Assembly (NCBI GenBank): GCA_027563145.1
Contig: CP071307.1
Span: 248,001-312,000 of the forward strand
Source of the DNA: Halocatena halophila
Lineage (GTDB): Archaea; Halobacteriota; Halobacteria; Halobacteriales; Haloarculaceae
Length of the DNA: 64,000 nucleotides
Reading direction: 5' to 3'
Positions 26,665 through 35,406 of this stretch are shown in pieces. Made by a program: the position numbers and the translations under genes. Every line of letters begins with the position of its first letter. Within the stretch, counting starts at the first letter, position 1. The notes under the pieces were generated by a model. That model worked only from the letters and a program-made list of their open reading frames with translations, had not been told where the DNA came from and did no database searches.

Positions 26665-28116
26665 TCACGGTGTCGGCCACGGAATCCGGCGTTCGATGGC
26701 TCCACTGGCCGAAAAAACCCCAGCGTCGTCAAATCGTTGGCCGATGAGCTGCAGTCCGACCGGGAGACCATCAGGATCCGTCCCCGCCGGAATCGATGCG
26801 GCCGGATGACCCGTGAAATTACACAGGAACGTCTGGCACCACCCAATTCTGGGATCAACTGCAACGCCATCAACCGCTGTCGGACCGCTCGTGGATTCGT
26901 CCGTTGCATTCTCGATGGGCGAACAACAGACCGTTGGTGAAACCAGGAGATCGTATGTTTCGAACACGTCTTCGAATGCGTCGTGAACGGCGGTTCGAAC
27001 GACATGATGGTGGAGATACTCCGTCGCCGTCATTTCCATCCCGGACTCGATGAGCGAAACGAGCCCGTCGGAACAATCATTTCGATGCTCACCAAGGAGG
27101 TCGATTCCGTCGTGTTCGGCGAGCCATTCCGCGAACGCCCCGAGATTCGCGCCCACCAGCGCTAGCCACGTTTCGGTCAGCTCCGAATGAGTGTAGCCAA
27201 TCTCCATTGTAACGCGCTCAACCGTGGCTCCCGCTCGTGAGAATGTTTCGAGCGCATTGTCGACGGTGGTTCGGACGGCCGGCTCAACCGGAAACGTCCC
27301 GAAATCCGGCGTGTACGCGATCGAGTACCCATCGATCGGCTGATCAACCGCCTCACGGAACGATTCTGACTCAACTGGCAGACTCGCCGGGTCGCGAGGG
27401 TGGTGGCCGCCGATCACGTCGAGAACGAGCGCCGCGTCTTCGACAGAACGGGTGATTGGGCCGTGACTGGATCGAATGCCGAGTTCATCAGCAAACCCAT
27501 CCGGACGGGTGACGTTCGGCACCCGCCGAAACGTGGGTTTGAACGCGTAGACGCCCGACCAGGCCGCAGGAATGCGAAGCGATCCACCAGCATCTTTTCC
27601 GTGGGCAATCGGAACGAGCCCACCGGCAACAGCGGCTGCACTGCCTCCAGAAGAGCCCCCAGCGTTTCGAGATAGATCGAACGGATTCAGTGTCGGGCCA
27701 ACGAGTGGGTTGTCGGTCGTTCCCTTGTGGTCCATCTCTGGGGTATTGGTCGTGCCGACGACCACCGCACCCGCTGATTCCAATCGGGTGACGAACGTCG
27801 AATCGGTCTCTGAAACTGATCCACGGAATGGAACCGAACCCATGGTGCGTTTCACGCCACTCTTTGCGCTAGCCGATTCCTTCAGGGCAACAGGAACGCC
27901 CGCCAGTGGACCAACGGACCGGCCCGCAGAAAGCTCGTGCTCGATGGACATAGCACGCGATCGGGCGTCGTCTGCCGTAATCTCCACGAACGCATTGGTT
28001 CGATCGTTTCGTCTGGTTATTCGATCAAGCACCGTATCGATGAAGTCGGTGGGATTGAGCGTCCCACGACGAACCTGCGTCGCGATTTCTGTGGCAGACT
28101 GAACGGAAGACTCCAT
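26665..28116 (-). CDS. Amidase-signature-family hydrolase
   Basis: 483 aa, normal length. The Ser-cisSer-Lys triad is complete: Lys79 (PVALKES), Ser155 in GGSSGGSAAAV and Ser179 in DAGGSLRIP. Hydrolyses a carboxamide; substrate unknown. GatA (Glu-tRNA amidotransferase) is less likely because no GatB or GatC neighbours. Convergent with the permease gene and divergent from the iron-box operon. Confidence 0.88.
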   Translation of the reverse strand: MESSVQSATEIATQVRRGTLNPTDFIDTVLDRITRRNDRTNAFVEITADDARSRAMSIEHELSAGRSVGPLAGVPVALKESASAKSGVKRTMGSVPFRGSVSETDSTFVTRLESAGAVVVGTTNTPEMDHKGTTDNPLVGPTLNPFDLSRNAGGSSGGSAAAVAGGLVPIAHGKDAGGSLRIPAAWSGVYAFKPTFRRVPNVTRPDGFADELGIRSSHGPITRSVEDAALVLDVIGGHHPRDPASLPVESESFREAVDQPIDGYSIAYTPDFGTFPVEPAVRTTVDNALETFSRAGATVERVTMEIGYTHSELTETWLALVGANLGAFAEWLAEHDGIDLLGEHRNDCSDGLVSLIESGMEMTATEYLHHHVVRTAVHDAFEDVFETYDLLVSPTVCCSPIENATDESTSGPTAVDGVAVDPRIGWCQTFLCNFTGHPAASIPAGTDPDGLPVGLQLIGQRFDDAGVFSASGAIERRIPWPTP

Positions 28117-28159
28117 TGACAGTTCTCATTCAGCGAGTCGTGTAGCTCTATCGTTCGCA

Positions 28160-28201
28160 TGTAGCCACCACCAACATCCATGTACTGCCTGTGGGGCTAC
28201 A
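28160..28201. repeat. Long inverted repeat between amidase and iron box
   Basis: TGTAGCCACCAC and GTGGGGCTACA are complementary apart from one bulged base, with a 19-nt loop. It lies 44-85 bp upstream of the amidase start. May be an operator or a hairpin. Confidence 0.4.
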
Positions 28202-28231
28202 TTCCGTTCAGCCTCGCGAACGATCGATGTG

Positions 28232-28237
28232 TTTATG
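28232..28237 (+). promoter_or_regulatory. TATA-like box abutting the iron box
   Basis: TTTATG immediately left of the palindrome, so a repressor bound there would cover the expected transcription start. Confidence 0.45.
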
Positions 28238-28261
28238 ATGATTTAGGCTCACCTAAATCAT
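28238..28261. promoter_or_regulatory. DtxR/Idr-type iron box
   Basis: 24-bp palindrome with perfect 10-bp arms: ATGATTTAGG, spacer CTCA, CCTAAATCAT. The TTAGG-N4-CCTAA core is the operator of DtxR/IdeR-family iron regulators (Idr1/Idr2 in Halobacterium). It lies 145 bp upstream of the acetyltransferase ATG and next to a TATA-like box, predicting repression of the acetyltransferase operon when iron is plentiful. Confidence 0.85.
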
Positions 28262-28405
28262 AATGATAGCACGAACGTGGTATTCGAATGAGAGCCGCGT
28301 CGGAAGCAACGGAAGGCCCCAACGAATTAATCCTGATAGTGACACGTCAGAGACCTCTGAGAACACACAGCCTACGTTCAGCCCAGTCACCGTAACACAC
28401 AACGC

Positions 28406-29086
28406 ATGACAGATTCTGACAGTTTCCACGACGCGAGAACTGACAGCCGAACGCTCGATCCCGACGCTACTGTCAGATCGAACTATGTCTTCCAGCGCCA
28501 CGACGAATCATTCGACCGAACGATCTCGTTTCGGCCTGCATCGATCGATCGCGATCTAGGGCGAGTTCACACGTGGCTCAACTACGAGCACGTTGTGGCG
28601 TTCTGGGATCTCGATCGGTCGTTGCCGGCGGTCTATGACCATCTTGCGGATAAGCTTTCTGCTGCTCATCTGACGCCGTATATCGGGTATATCGATCACG
28701 TGCCGATGAGTTACTGGGAGGTGTACTGGCCAAGCGAGTTCGAACTTTCGGCCTACTACGACGCCAGACCGACGGATCGGGCAGCACATCTTCTCGTTGG
28801 GCCACCGGAGTACGTCCACAAGGGCTACTCTCGTGCCTTGCTTCGGGCAATGGGTCGGATGATCTTTTCCAATCCAGATACCAAGCGCGCCGTGGTCGAA
28901 CCCGATGTCGAAAACGATGTCGTCATCCACGTTCTAGAACAGTGTGGCTTTGAGGCCCGTACGGAGTTCTACTTCGAGGAAGCCGACAAGGACGCCCTGT
29001 TGATGGTCTGTGACCAGGAGTCGTTCGAATCGGCACTGCGCTCTGGGTCGACCGCGACAGGGACGAATGGATCGACCAATGTGTAA
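28406..29086 (+). CDS. Siderophore-type GNAT acetyltransferase (IucB/RhbD-like)
   Basis: 226 aa. Family landmarks include an N-terminal extension, HVPMSYWEVYW, and GYSRALLRAMGRMIF followed by VVEPDVENDVVIHVLEQCGF. These match the hydroxylysine/diamine acyltransferases of aerobactin-, rhizobactin- and schizokinen-type siderophores, which acylate an N-hydroxylated diamine. A strong iron box lies upstream. The expected partners (IucA/IucC synthetases, IucD-type monooxygenase, decarboxylase) are absent here; the next gene 42 bp on encodes a GS-like ligase. The partners may sit elsewhere or the product may differ. Confidence 0.82.
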   Translation: MTDSDSFHDARTDSRTLDPDATVRSNYVFQRHDESFDRTISFRPASIDRDLGRVHTWLNYEHVVAFWDLDRSLPAVYDHLADKLSAAHLTPYIGYIDHVPMSYWEVYWPSEFELSAYYDARPTDRAAHLLVGPPEYVHKGYSRALLRAMGRMIFSNPDTKRAVVEPDVENDVVIHVLEQCGFEARTEFYFEEADKDALLMVCDQESFESALRSGSTATGTNGSTNV

Positions 29087-29128
29087 CGACTGGTCAACAC
29101 CGATGGCCCACGATGGTGACTTCGAGCG

Positions 29129-30472
29129 ATGAGCACCGCTATACGCGAGCAGTGTGACTCAGCAAACGTTGAGTTCGTCCGGTGTCTCTGTGTCACCAGC
29201 GACGGGCTGATCCGTGGGCAGGCAGTTCACACGGACCACCTAGAGGAGGCACTCGCGGAGGGCATCCCGTTTGCGAAGATGACACAGTCGTTCAACGCGA
29301 TCGGACACCGGGTGAAAGATGCTACCTTCGATGCGGTTGGTGAGGTTCGGCTGCAGCCAGATCCGTCCACGTTCCGCGTGCTACCGCACGAGGAGCGAAC
29401 CGCGACAGTGCTCTGTGATCTCCTCACCCACGATACGAAGACGCCGTGGGCTGGGGACCCACGCGCTGCTGTACAACGACAGCTCACCAGTTGCGACATA
29501 GAGGGCCTGACACCGGCGCTCGCGATCGAGCAGGAGTTTCACCTCTATGCTGAATCTGCTGATGGCACTCCTACCCCACTTGACCCTCGGGGTGCGTACG
29601 CCTCGGCCAGCATGCGCGCGAGCAGTGGAATAATCCTCGACATCGTCGATGCACTCATCAAGCAGGGAATCGACGTACAAAAGCACCATCCAGAGTACAC
29701 AGCGGGGAAAAACGAGATCGTCGTCGGCCACGGACGGGGACTCACTCCAATCGACAACGCCATTTTCTGTCGTGAGACGGTGGCCGGTGTCGCCGAGAAT
29801 GCGGGGGCAAACGCGACGTTTTCACCGTATCCCTTCGACGGCGCGACAAACGGGTGTCACATTCACTGCTCGCTCTGGGATGGCGACGAGAACGTGTTCG
29901 CTCCATCGTCGTCGGACGACGCGTTGAGCCAACGAGGCCGATGGTTTGTCGGCGGGCTCATCGATCACATGCCGGCACTGCTCGCACTCACAGCACCGAC
30001 GGTCAACTCCTACGCACGGCTCCAGCCCGCAAAAAGCGTCTGTGCGTTCAACTGCTGGGGTGTCGGAAACCGGGAGGCCGCGATTCGCATTCCCGAGGTG
30101 CGGCCATCGAACCATAACTCTCGAACGCGGATCGAGTTCAGACCAGCTGATAACGCGGCGAATCCGTATCTCGCTGTGTGTGGCGTTCTAGCGGCCGGAA
30201 TCGACGGTATTGAGCGCCAACTGGACTGTGGGCCGTCACTCGAGCAGGATCCAGGGAATCTCGATCTGGCGACGCGCCGTGATCGGGAGATTGAGCAACT
30301 CCCACGATCACTCGGTACAGCCATCCGCGAACTCGAAACCGACGCCGTGCTCAGGGGGGCTCTCGGCGAACCCCTTCTGCAGTCGTATCTGGAGATCAAA
30401 CGAAGCGAGTGGGACGCATTTCTCGCACACGCCGATACATGGAAGCGAGAAACGTATCGGAATCGGTACTGA
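29129..30472 (+). CDS. Glutamine-synthetase-family ligase (gamma-glutamyl-amine type)
   Basis: 447 aa, length of GS type I/PuuA-like enzymes. Conserved segments: EQEFHLYA (metal Glu), NGCHIHCSLW (ATP/metal), and RIEFRPADNAANPYLA (ADP/Arg). The classic GS N-terminal 'latch' and tyrosine adenylylation site are not evident, and it differs from housekeeping GlnA. Likely joins glutamate (or another acid) to an amine using ATP. 42 bp behind the siderophore-type acetyltransferase and therefore probably in the same iron-controlled transcript. Confidence 0.8.
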   Translation: MSTAIREQCDSANVEFVRCLCVTSDGLIRGQAVHTDHLEEALAEGIPFAKMTQSFNAIGHRVKDATFDAVGEVRLQPDPSTFRVLPHEERTATVLCDLLTHDTKTPWAGDPRAAVQRQLTSCDIEGLTPALAIEQEFHLYAESADGTPTPLDPRGAYASASMRASSGIILDIVDALIKQGIDVQKHHPEYTAGKNEIVVGHGRGLTPIDNAIFCRETVAGVAENAGANATFSPYPFDGATNGCHIHCSLWDGDENVFAPSSSDDALSQRGRWFVGGLIDHMPALLALTAPTVNSYARLQPAKSVCAFNCWGVGNREAAIRIPEVRPSNHNSRTRIEFRPADNAANPYLAVCGVLAAGIDGIERQLDCGPSLEQDPGNLDLATRRDREIEQLPRSLGTAIRELETDAVLRGALGEPLLQSYLEIKRSEWDAFLAHADTWKRETYRNRY

Positions 30473-30566
30473 GATCCGCCATCGTGGTGTGGCACTCGAT
30501 AGCTTGAGCGAGCAAGTCGATCCGCGGTCTCAGTACCGTTCGCTCACGGTGGTCCCACCCCGAACG

Positions 30567-31166
30567 CTACTCGGTCAGGAGTGTCGTCACAGGTATCGTC
30601 TCGGTAGTACGTTCGCCGGCGACAGTGAACGAGCTAACCCACGGTTTCTCCCCAGCTTCGAGGTGAAGATTGGGAATCGTTCCGAACACCGTCTGCAGTG
30701 GTTCCCGAACGACCTGTGGATTCGAAGCGTGGAGAATGACGTCCTCGAGTCGCGGAGTGCTCGATCGTCCGAATTCGACACCACGCGCTCCCGATTTGGG
30801 GTGGAGCTCAACCCGGAATCCCCAGGGTGTCATCACGAAGGTGCGCCGTTCGTTCGAGCGGACCGACCACTCCCGAGACCGGGCACGAGTGAGGACGTCG
30901 TCGATGTCCGCAACGAACACCCCAAGATGGTCAAAATGTGGCTGTTGGCCCGGCGCAAGCGAGATGTTCACCGCACCGATTCGGTGGACCTGTAGCTTCA
31001 ATCGGAATTCGTCAGGTGGTTGCGTTTCAGGACCAACTGAAACACGCTCCCCACGAACGGTTCCGAATCGCTGTTGCAATGGAACACCGTATTCATTGAG
31101 TCGTGCGGTCGCTGTCTCGAGGGCTGGAGTGTTGAAATGAAGATGAAAGAGCGTCTGTTGGGCCAT
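30567..31166 (-). CDS. VOC-family protein (glyoxalase/dioxygenase fold)
   Basis: 199 aa. The N-terminal FHLHFNTPALETATARLNEYG and the middle HFDHLGVFVADIDDVLTRARSR with WGFRVELHP are paired beta-alpha-beta modules of the vicinal oxygen chelate fold. Candidate metal ligands are His8 or His10 and the His of the middle HFDHLG motif, with the Glu of RVELHP. The function (isomerase, dioxygenase or resistance protein) cannot be told. Divergent from the glycosyltransferase gene. Confidence 0.65.
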   Translation of the reverse strand: MAQQTLFHLHFNTPALETATARLNEYGVPLQQRFGTVRGERVSVGPETQPPDEFRLKLQVHRIGAVNISLAPGQQPHFDHLGVFVADIDDVLTRARSREWSVRSNERRTFVMTPWGFRVELHPKSGARGVEFGRSSTPRLEDVILHASNPQVVREPLQTVFGTIPNLHLEAGEKPWVSSFTVAGERTTETIPVTTLLTE

Positions 31167-31176
31167 ACAAATCGGG

Positions 31177-31193
31177 TACTACTGCCAGTAGTA
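31177..31193. promoter_or_regulatory. 17-bp palindrome between VOC and glycosyltransferase genes
   Basis: TACTACT-GCC-AGTAGTA, perfect 7-bp arms, starting 11 bp upstream of the VOC ATG. Its left part (ACTACTGCCAG) resembles ACTACTGACAG near the palindrome at 2463. Operator role inferred. Confidence 0.4.
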
Positions 31194-31310
31194 AATCCGT
31201 TTCCTGAAATTATTTTGACTGTCGAGGTGGGGCCAGTTCTAACCGCATTGTATGGAGTCGGTGATCGCCGGCAGTTGACTCACAACACTCGAACCCGGAG
31301 TGAGATTCAT

Positions 31311-32225
31311 ATGACCGATCGACCGCCGGTGAGTGTGCTCCTGCCGACGAGACAGTGGACGGATTCATGTGCGGAGCTGGCAGCCCAGCTCGGAGCGCGC
31401 GACGAACTGTTGCTCATCCACGACACGCCTGCAGATCCCATCACCGACACCGAAATCCAGACGCCGGGAGTCCAGCGGCTCGAAGCCGGTGAGCCCAGTG
31501 GCTGTTCTGGGAAGGCAAACGCCATTCGCGTCGGGATCAAAACGGCACGCCACGATCGCCTCGTCTGGACCGATGATGATTACCATCATCCGCCGGACTG
31601 GCTGGAAACCATGGTAACAGATTACGACACACACGGACCGGTGTCTGAGGTGCCGTACTTCCTCGGACGGGATCCGCTGTCGAAGCTGCTAGAGCCGTTG
31701 TACGCGTCGGCTGCCTCCCTTCCGCTGCATCTTGGCAACCAGATCTGGGGTGGGGCAGTGGTGTTCGAGCGCGACGACATCGAGATGGCTGCCTTTCTCG
31801 ACGAACTCGGCAAAACTGTCAGCGACGACGGCCTGCTCATGGAGTATCTGTCGGTGACTTCAATGGATCGAACGCGGATGGTTCCGATCGGTGGGTCCAT
31901 CCGAGACGCACTCAATCGGCCGATCCGCTGGACACAGATTCTCCGATGGCATTTTCCAGGAGCGATCGTCGCCACGGCGGTGCTCGCCGTGTTCGTGCTC
32001 GTTGCGGGGGTGCTGTTTCCGCTCCCCGTGGCTCTGTTTATGACGGGTTCTCATCTGCTTGTCAACGAGTATCTCGGTGTCCGACAGTGGACAGCGATCC
32101 TTGCGTATCCGTCCCTGTTCGTGTTCGTTCCCATCCTGCTCTACGGGCTCACACAACGGACGTTCGTCTGGGGTGGGCGACGATACCGCTGGCGCGGGAA
32201 ATACGACGTGAGCGTTATCGAGTAG
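31311..32225 (+). CDS. Membrane glycosyltransferase family 2
   Basis: 304 aa from the ATG at 31311; longer upstream frames overlap the VOC gene and lack family features. GT-A fold with VSVLLPTRQW, the metal-binding WTDDDYHH and GGAVVFERDD. Three hydrophobic segments at the C terminus (about residues 218-282) anchor it, as in ceramide-glucosyltransferase or HpnI-like enzymes. Transfers a sugar to a lipid or polyisoprenoid acceptor; the product is unknown. Confidence 0.78.
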   Translation: MTDRPPVSVLLPTRQWTDSCAELAAQLGARDELLLIHDTPADPITDTEIQTPGVQRLEAGEPSGCSGKANAIRVGIKTARHDRLVWTDDDYHHPPDWLETMVTDYDTHGPVSEVPYFLGRDPLSKLLEPLYASAASLPLHLGNQIWGGAVVFERDDIEMAAFLDELGKTVSDDGLLMEYLSVTSMDRTRMVPIGGSIRDALNRPIRWTQILRWHFPGAIVATAVLAVFVLVAGVLFPLPVALFMTGSHLLVNEYLGVRQWTAILAYPSLFVFVPILLYGLTQRTFVWGGRRYRWRGKYDVSVIE

Positions 32226-32239
32226 CGACCGCAGTTCGT

Positions 32240-33298
32240 CTATGCACTGTCACGCCACTCGAATCCGCGGGGGCGCGACGGTGGATCGAGCGGACTCGAG
32301 GGAAGCTCACCGCTGGGTTCGGGAAGGTTGTATCCTTTTGGGGCCACGTCGTTGGGTGAATCCGGATAGAACAGCGAGGCAATGGCGTGGAGCTGCTCGC
32401 GGCCAACGTCGAGTTCGAATTGCCCACCGCCGTACAGCTGTATCGAGCGTTCCTCACAGTAGGCTAGCGTCTCGAGCAGCGATCGCACCGAGCCGAATCT
32501 GGAGGGTTTGATGTTCAGCACGGCCGGCTCCCACGGCAGGGCTTCGATCGTTTCGATACCTCGAATCGGATAGTCCCAGCTGACCCGCGATTCGTGGCCG
32601 TCGAACAGCGCTCGCGTCGACTCAGTCAGCGCCGGGTCCTCGATGACCGCCGACGGAAACCCCTCGATGACGCGTTCGTACAGCTCGGGGTCGGCCGGTT
32701 GATCCACCTCAGTGCCGTGGTATTGGCCCTTGAGATCGACCGTTCGAACCGCGCCGGTTGCACGCAGTCGTTCAACCACCGTGTCGGTCCACGCAGAGGT
32801 GGGATCGAGTTTGAACTCGAGCGTGGGATCTCGATCGAGCCACTCGGTAACCCGGTCTCCAGTTGGCGGGTCCTGAAGCCGTGTGCTCACCACAAAGCGG
32901 ACCGGTTCGTACGAACGCCCGAGCTGGGTCCCAAGATCCGTCCCGGCCTGTTTCAGCGCGAGATCGAGCGCTGCACTCTCGAACGCCCACTGGCGATAGT
33001 TTCGGAAGACCGACTGCGATGGCGTCGATTCCTCGAACAGCTCGATCGACGAGACGTGCTCTGAGAACGTTTCGATCGTCCACTCTCCAGTCAACGATTC
33101 TGGCGGGCCAGCGGCGAGAAAATGCTCGTGATCGACCGTTTCGTAGGTGACATCCTCACCCTTACCGATTTCGTCGTCGCCGTGCAACGAAACGACGGTC
33201 GTTGTTCGAGGAAAGCCACTCGAAGTGGCTCGTTTGCGTTGGGTTAGCTCAGTATCGTCGACCCGAAATTCGAGATCGGCTACCTGCTCGAAGGACAT
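32240..33298 (-). CDS. Enolase-superfamily protein, diverged
   Basis: 352 aa from the ATG at 33298 (MSFEQVADLEF); upstream in-frame ATGs add 26 non-conserved residues. Barrel landmarks: EFKLDP, VDLKGQY (Asp), VIEDPA (Glu), VSWDYPI (Asp) and LNIKPSRFGS (Lys), in the order used by MLE/OSBS-type members. The second-strand lysine motif reads KLD instead of KxK, so general-base chemistry may be altered. Convergent with the glycosyltransferase. Substrate unknown. Confidence 0.75.
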   Translation of the reverse strand: MSFEQVADLEFRVDDTELTQRKRATSSGFPRTTTVVSLHGDDEIGKGEDVTYETVDHEHFLAAGPPESLTGEWTIETFSEHVSSIELFEESTPSQSVFRNYRQWAFESAALDLALKQAGTDLGTQLGRSYEPVRFVVSTRLQDPPTGDRVTEWLDRDPTLEFKLDPTSAWTDTVVERLRATGAVRTVDLKGQYHGTEVDQPADPELYERVIEGFPSAVIEDPALTESTRALFDGHESRVSWDYPIRGIETIEALPWEPAVLNIKPSRFGSVRSLLETLAYCEERSIQLYGGGQFELDVGREQLHAIASLFYPDSPNDVAPKGYNLPEPSGELPSSPLDPPSRPRGFEWRDSA

Positions 33299-33406
33299 TG
33301 GTGTCCAATTCGTTGGCCTGACTGATAAAGATGCGAGCGATACTGGAGCTGCCACGTGTGCCATCCAGTTGCTCATAACACAGCCATCGGTGATAGCAAG
33401 CAGGGG

Positions 33407-34171
33407 TTACTGTGAACGGTGTTTGGGACGCACCGGTGAGTGAACCGTCTCGGCGACCACAAGTCCGATAAATAATACCGTCAGCATAGTGAGTGCCACG
33501 ATAGATGGAATGTGGAGTGCTACCGGAAGCAGCACAATGGTGAGGGCTGTAACGAAAAGTCGGCGTCGGTCGACGGTCCCGTGATCCAGATATCGAAACG
33601 CGTTGTGTCCGATGAGATAGAGTGCACCACCACTGTAGAGGGCAACGGCGGCGACCGCCGGCAGAGGCGTGCCGATGTGGGCGAGCGTCTGCTCGATGCC
33701 GAGTACAATGTAGATAATACTGCCAACAATCAGCAGATGAATGTAGCTGTACGAATCGCGTGCGAGCGCCGACCGTTCACGACCGCGAGCGCTGGCCAGT
33801 CGTTGTTCGGCTGCGAGCACAACGTACTCGAAGTAGAGCCACCATAACGCACTGACGAGAATGATCCCGAGAAGTGCTCCAAGTACGATGGTGGGCGTGA
33901 GTGAAATGCCACTGGCCCCAACCCCGATGGCGACGAGCGATTCGCCAAGCGCGATGATGACGACCAGTCGATGGCGCTCAACAAAGTGTGAAACAGTAAC
34001 ATGAAATCCCTCGACGCCGCGGAGCATCCCCACCCACGTCAGATGAGTAATAAGAAACCCCGTGACCTGCGTGAATGCGAACACGAATACGAGGTCGAAA
34101 AAGAGCTCAAGTGGCGTTACGTCCTGTTCGATTGTGGACCCACCATCTTCCGGAATGGTTGCGTCTGTCAC
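33407..34171 (-). CDS. LtrA-family membrane protein with internal deletion
   Basis: 254 aa; GTG start. The N-terminal TPLELFFDLVFVFAFTQVTGF is the hallmark of low-temperature-requirement protein A, and HFVERHRLVVIIALGESLVAIGVGAS is its central motif. In family members of about 380-400 aa these are separated by several helices; here they are only a few residues apart (junction near residue 53, base about 34013). The frame is intact, so the product would be a shortened protein with perhaps six helices. Function of the family is poorly known. Confidence 0.78.
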   Translation of the reverse strand: MTDATIPEDGGSTIEQDVTPLELFFDLVFVFAFTQVTGFLITHLTWVGMLRGVEGFHVTVSHFVERHRLVVIIALGESLVAIGVGASGISLTPTIVLGALLGIILVSALWWLYFEYVVLAAEQRLASARGRERSALARDSYSYIHLLIVGSIIYIVLGIEQTLAHIGTPLPAVAAVALYSGGALYLIGHNAFRYLDHGTVDRRRLFVTALTIVLLPVALHIPSIVALTMLTVLFIGLVVAETVHSPVRPKHRSQ

Positions 34172-34229
34172 CTTTTACGTGGGTTGTGTGCGATCACAGT
34201 TGTTCGTTCCGGAGGCTATCACTGGAAAA

Positions 34230-34871
34230 TCAGGTTGAAGCGAGACTGTCGATCATTTCGGAGACGAACTCGAGTTCGTCCCGATTGATTCCGTGGCCCA
34301 TCCCCTGATAGAGGCGTTTGGTCACGTCAGCGTCAAGGTGTTCGAAGATCATCGCCGATTGTTCCACGCGCTGGCGTGGGATATGCGGATCGGCGTCGCT
34401 GCAGCCCAGAAACACTGGCGTCCGTTCGAGCGACCCCGGATACTCGTCAGGAGACACACGCTCGCCGATGAGTCCGCCACTCAGGACGGCCAGTCCGCCA
34501 TACCGAGTTGGATTGCGAGCGACATATTCGCTCGCCAGACACGCACCCTGTGAGAATCCGAGCACCAGCACACGCTTTCGGGGGATGTCATTCGCGGTGA
34601 TCTCATCGATGACAGTATCGATGGCTTCGAGCCCGGAGGAGCGACCGGGTTCGTTCATCTCGACCGGCGCTGTAAACGCGTTCGGATACCACGTGTTGTT
34701 GGCCGCCTGTGGCGCAAGAAACGCGATATCGCTGACTGTAAACTCCGAGCGCATCCCGAGGATGCCCTGCGCCGTCGCGCCACGTCCATGGACGAACACG
34801 CACGCACCCGTAGCCGCTGAGAGCGGGCTCCCCGCGGTGGCCAGTGTCTGTCCCTGGTGTGGTCCGTCCAC
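34230..34871 (-). CDS. Phospholipase/carboxylesterase-family hydrolase
   Basis: 213 aa. Alpha/beta hydrolase with FVHGRGATAQG (oxyanion loop), nucleophile elbow GFSQGA, acid in CSDADPHIP and His in MGHGINRDE. These are the features of the abhydrolase_2 esterase/phospholipase group. The annotated GTG start lies only a few bases from a TATA-like GATATAAC, so the true start is uncertain. Stands alone downstream of a 535-bp gap. Confidence 0.82.
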   Translation of the reverse strand: MDGPHQGQTLATAGSPLSAATGACVFVHGRGATAQGILGMRSEFTVSDIAFLAPQAANNTWYPNAFTAPVEMNEPGRSSGLEAIDTVIDEITANDIPRKRVLVLGFSQGACLASEYVARNPTRYGGLAVLSGGLIGERVSPDEYPGSLERTPVFLGCSDADPHIPRQRVEQSAMIFEHLDADVTKRLYQGMGHGINRDELEFVSEMIDSLAST

Positions 34872-35406
34872 GTTATATCAACTCCATTCGATCGGCGATC
34901 ACAGTGGATGCTCCTCCAATACAAGGCATTTACTGGAAGCCTTCGTCGGTGAGTCGGATAGGTGTATCCCATCGGTCGTCGTTTGAACGATGGCAGCAGT
35001 AACCTCTCGACCACGCCAAGAACCAGCCTCCCACGTAGCATGTCCGGATCTGGAGAGCTCGCTCGCCTGACTAACGTGGGGTTCAGATACATCAAAGCCC
35101 CGTGATCGGTCTGGTTGCTGTAGGAGATATCCGATACTGAGACACTGTTCCGTTACTAGATGTTGCCCACGTTGAATCTAAATCTGCAACATCACCGAGT
35201 CGGGAATTTTCTAAATAACTTGGATCAAATGGCATAAAAACCTATACTGCCCTTGTGCGAATACAACCAATAGATGAATCTGTGGTACTCGACGTCCCAG
35301 ACGCTGTACTGTACAGGGACGATCAGCACCCACAGGTTGTGCTGACAGGCCGGCGTACCGTGGCAGTGACGCATTATCCACTGCCACAGACACTGGGCCA
35401 AGTTGT
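34872..35406. other. Intergenic region, no gene recognised
   Basis: 535 bp. Short open frames on both strands are not protein-like. A promoter-like CATAAAAACC at about 35232 is present but has no gene behind it. No repeat, tRNA or mobile-element remains recognised. Confidence 0.5.

Noticed and set aside
26665-28116. Amidase as GatA subunit of Glu-tRNA amidotransferase
   Set aside because: No GatB or GatC gene nearby and the gene sits among catabolic genes; a generic amidase is more likely.
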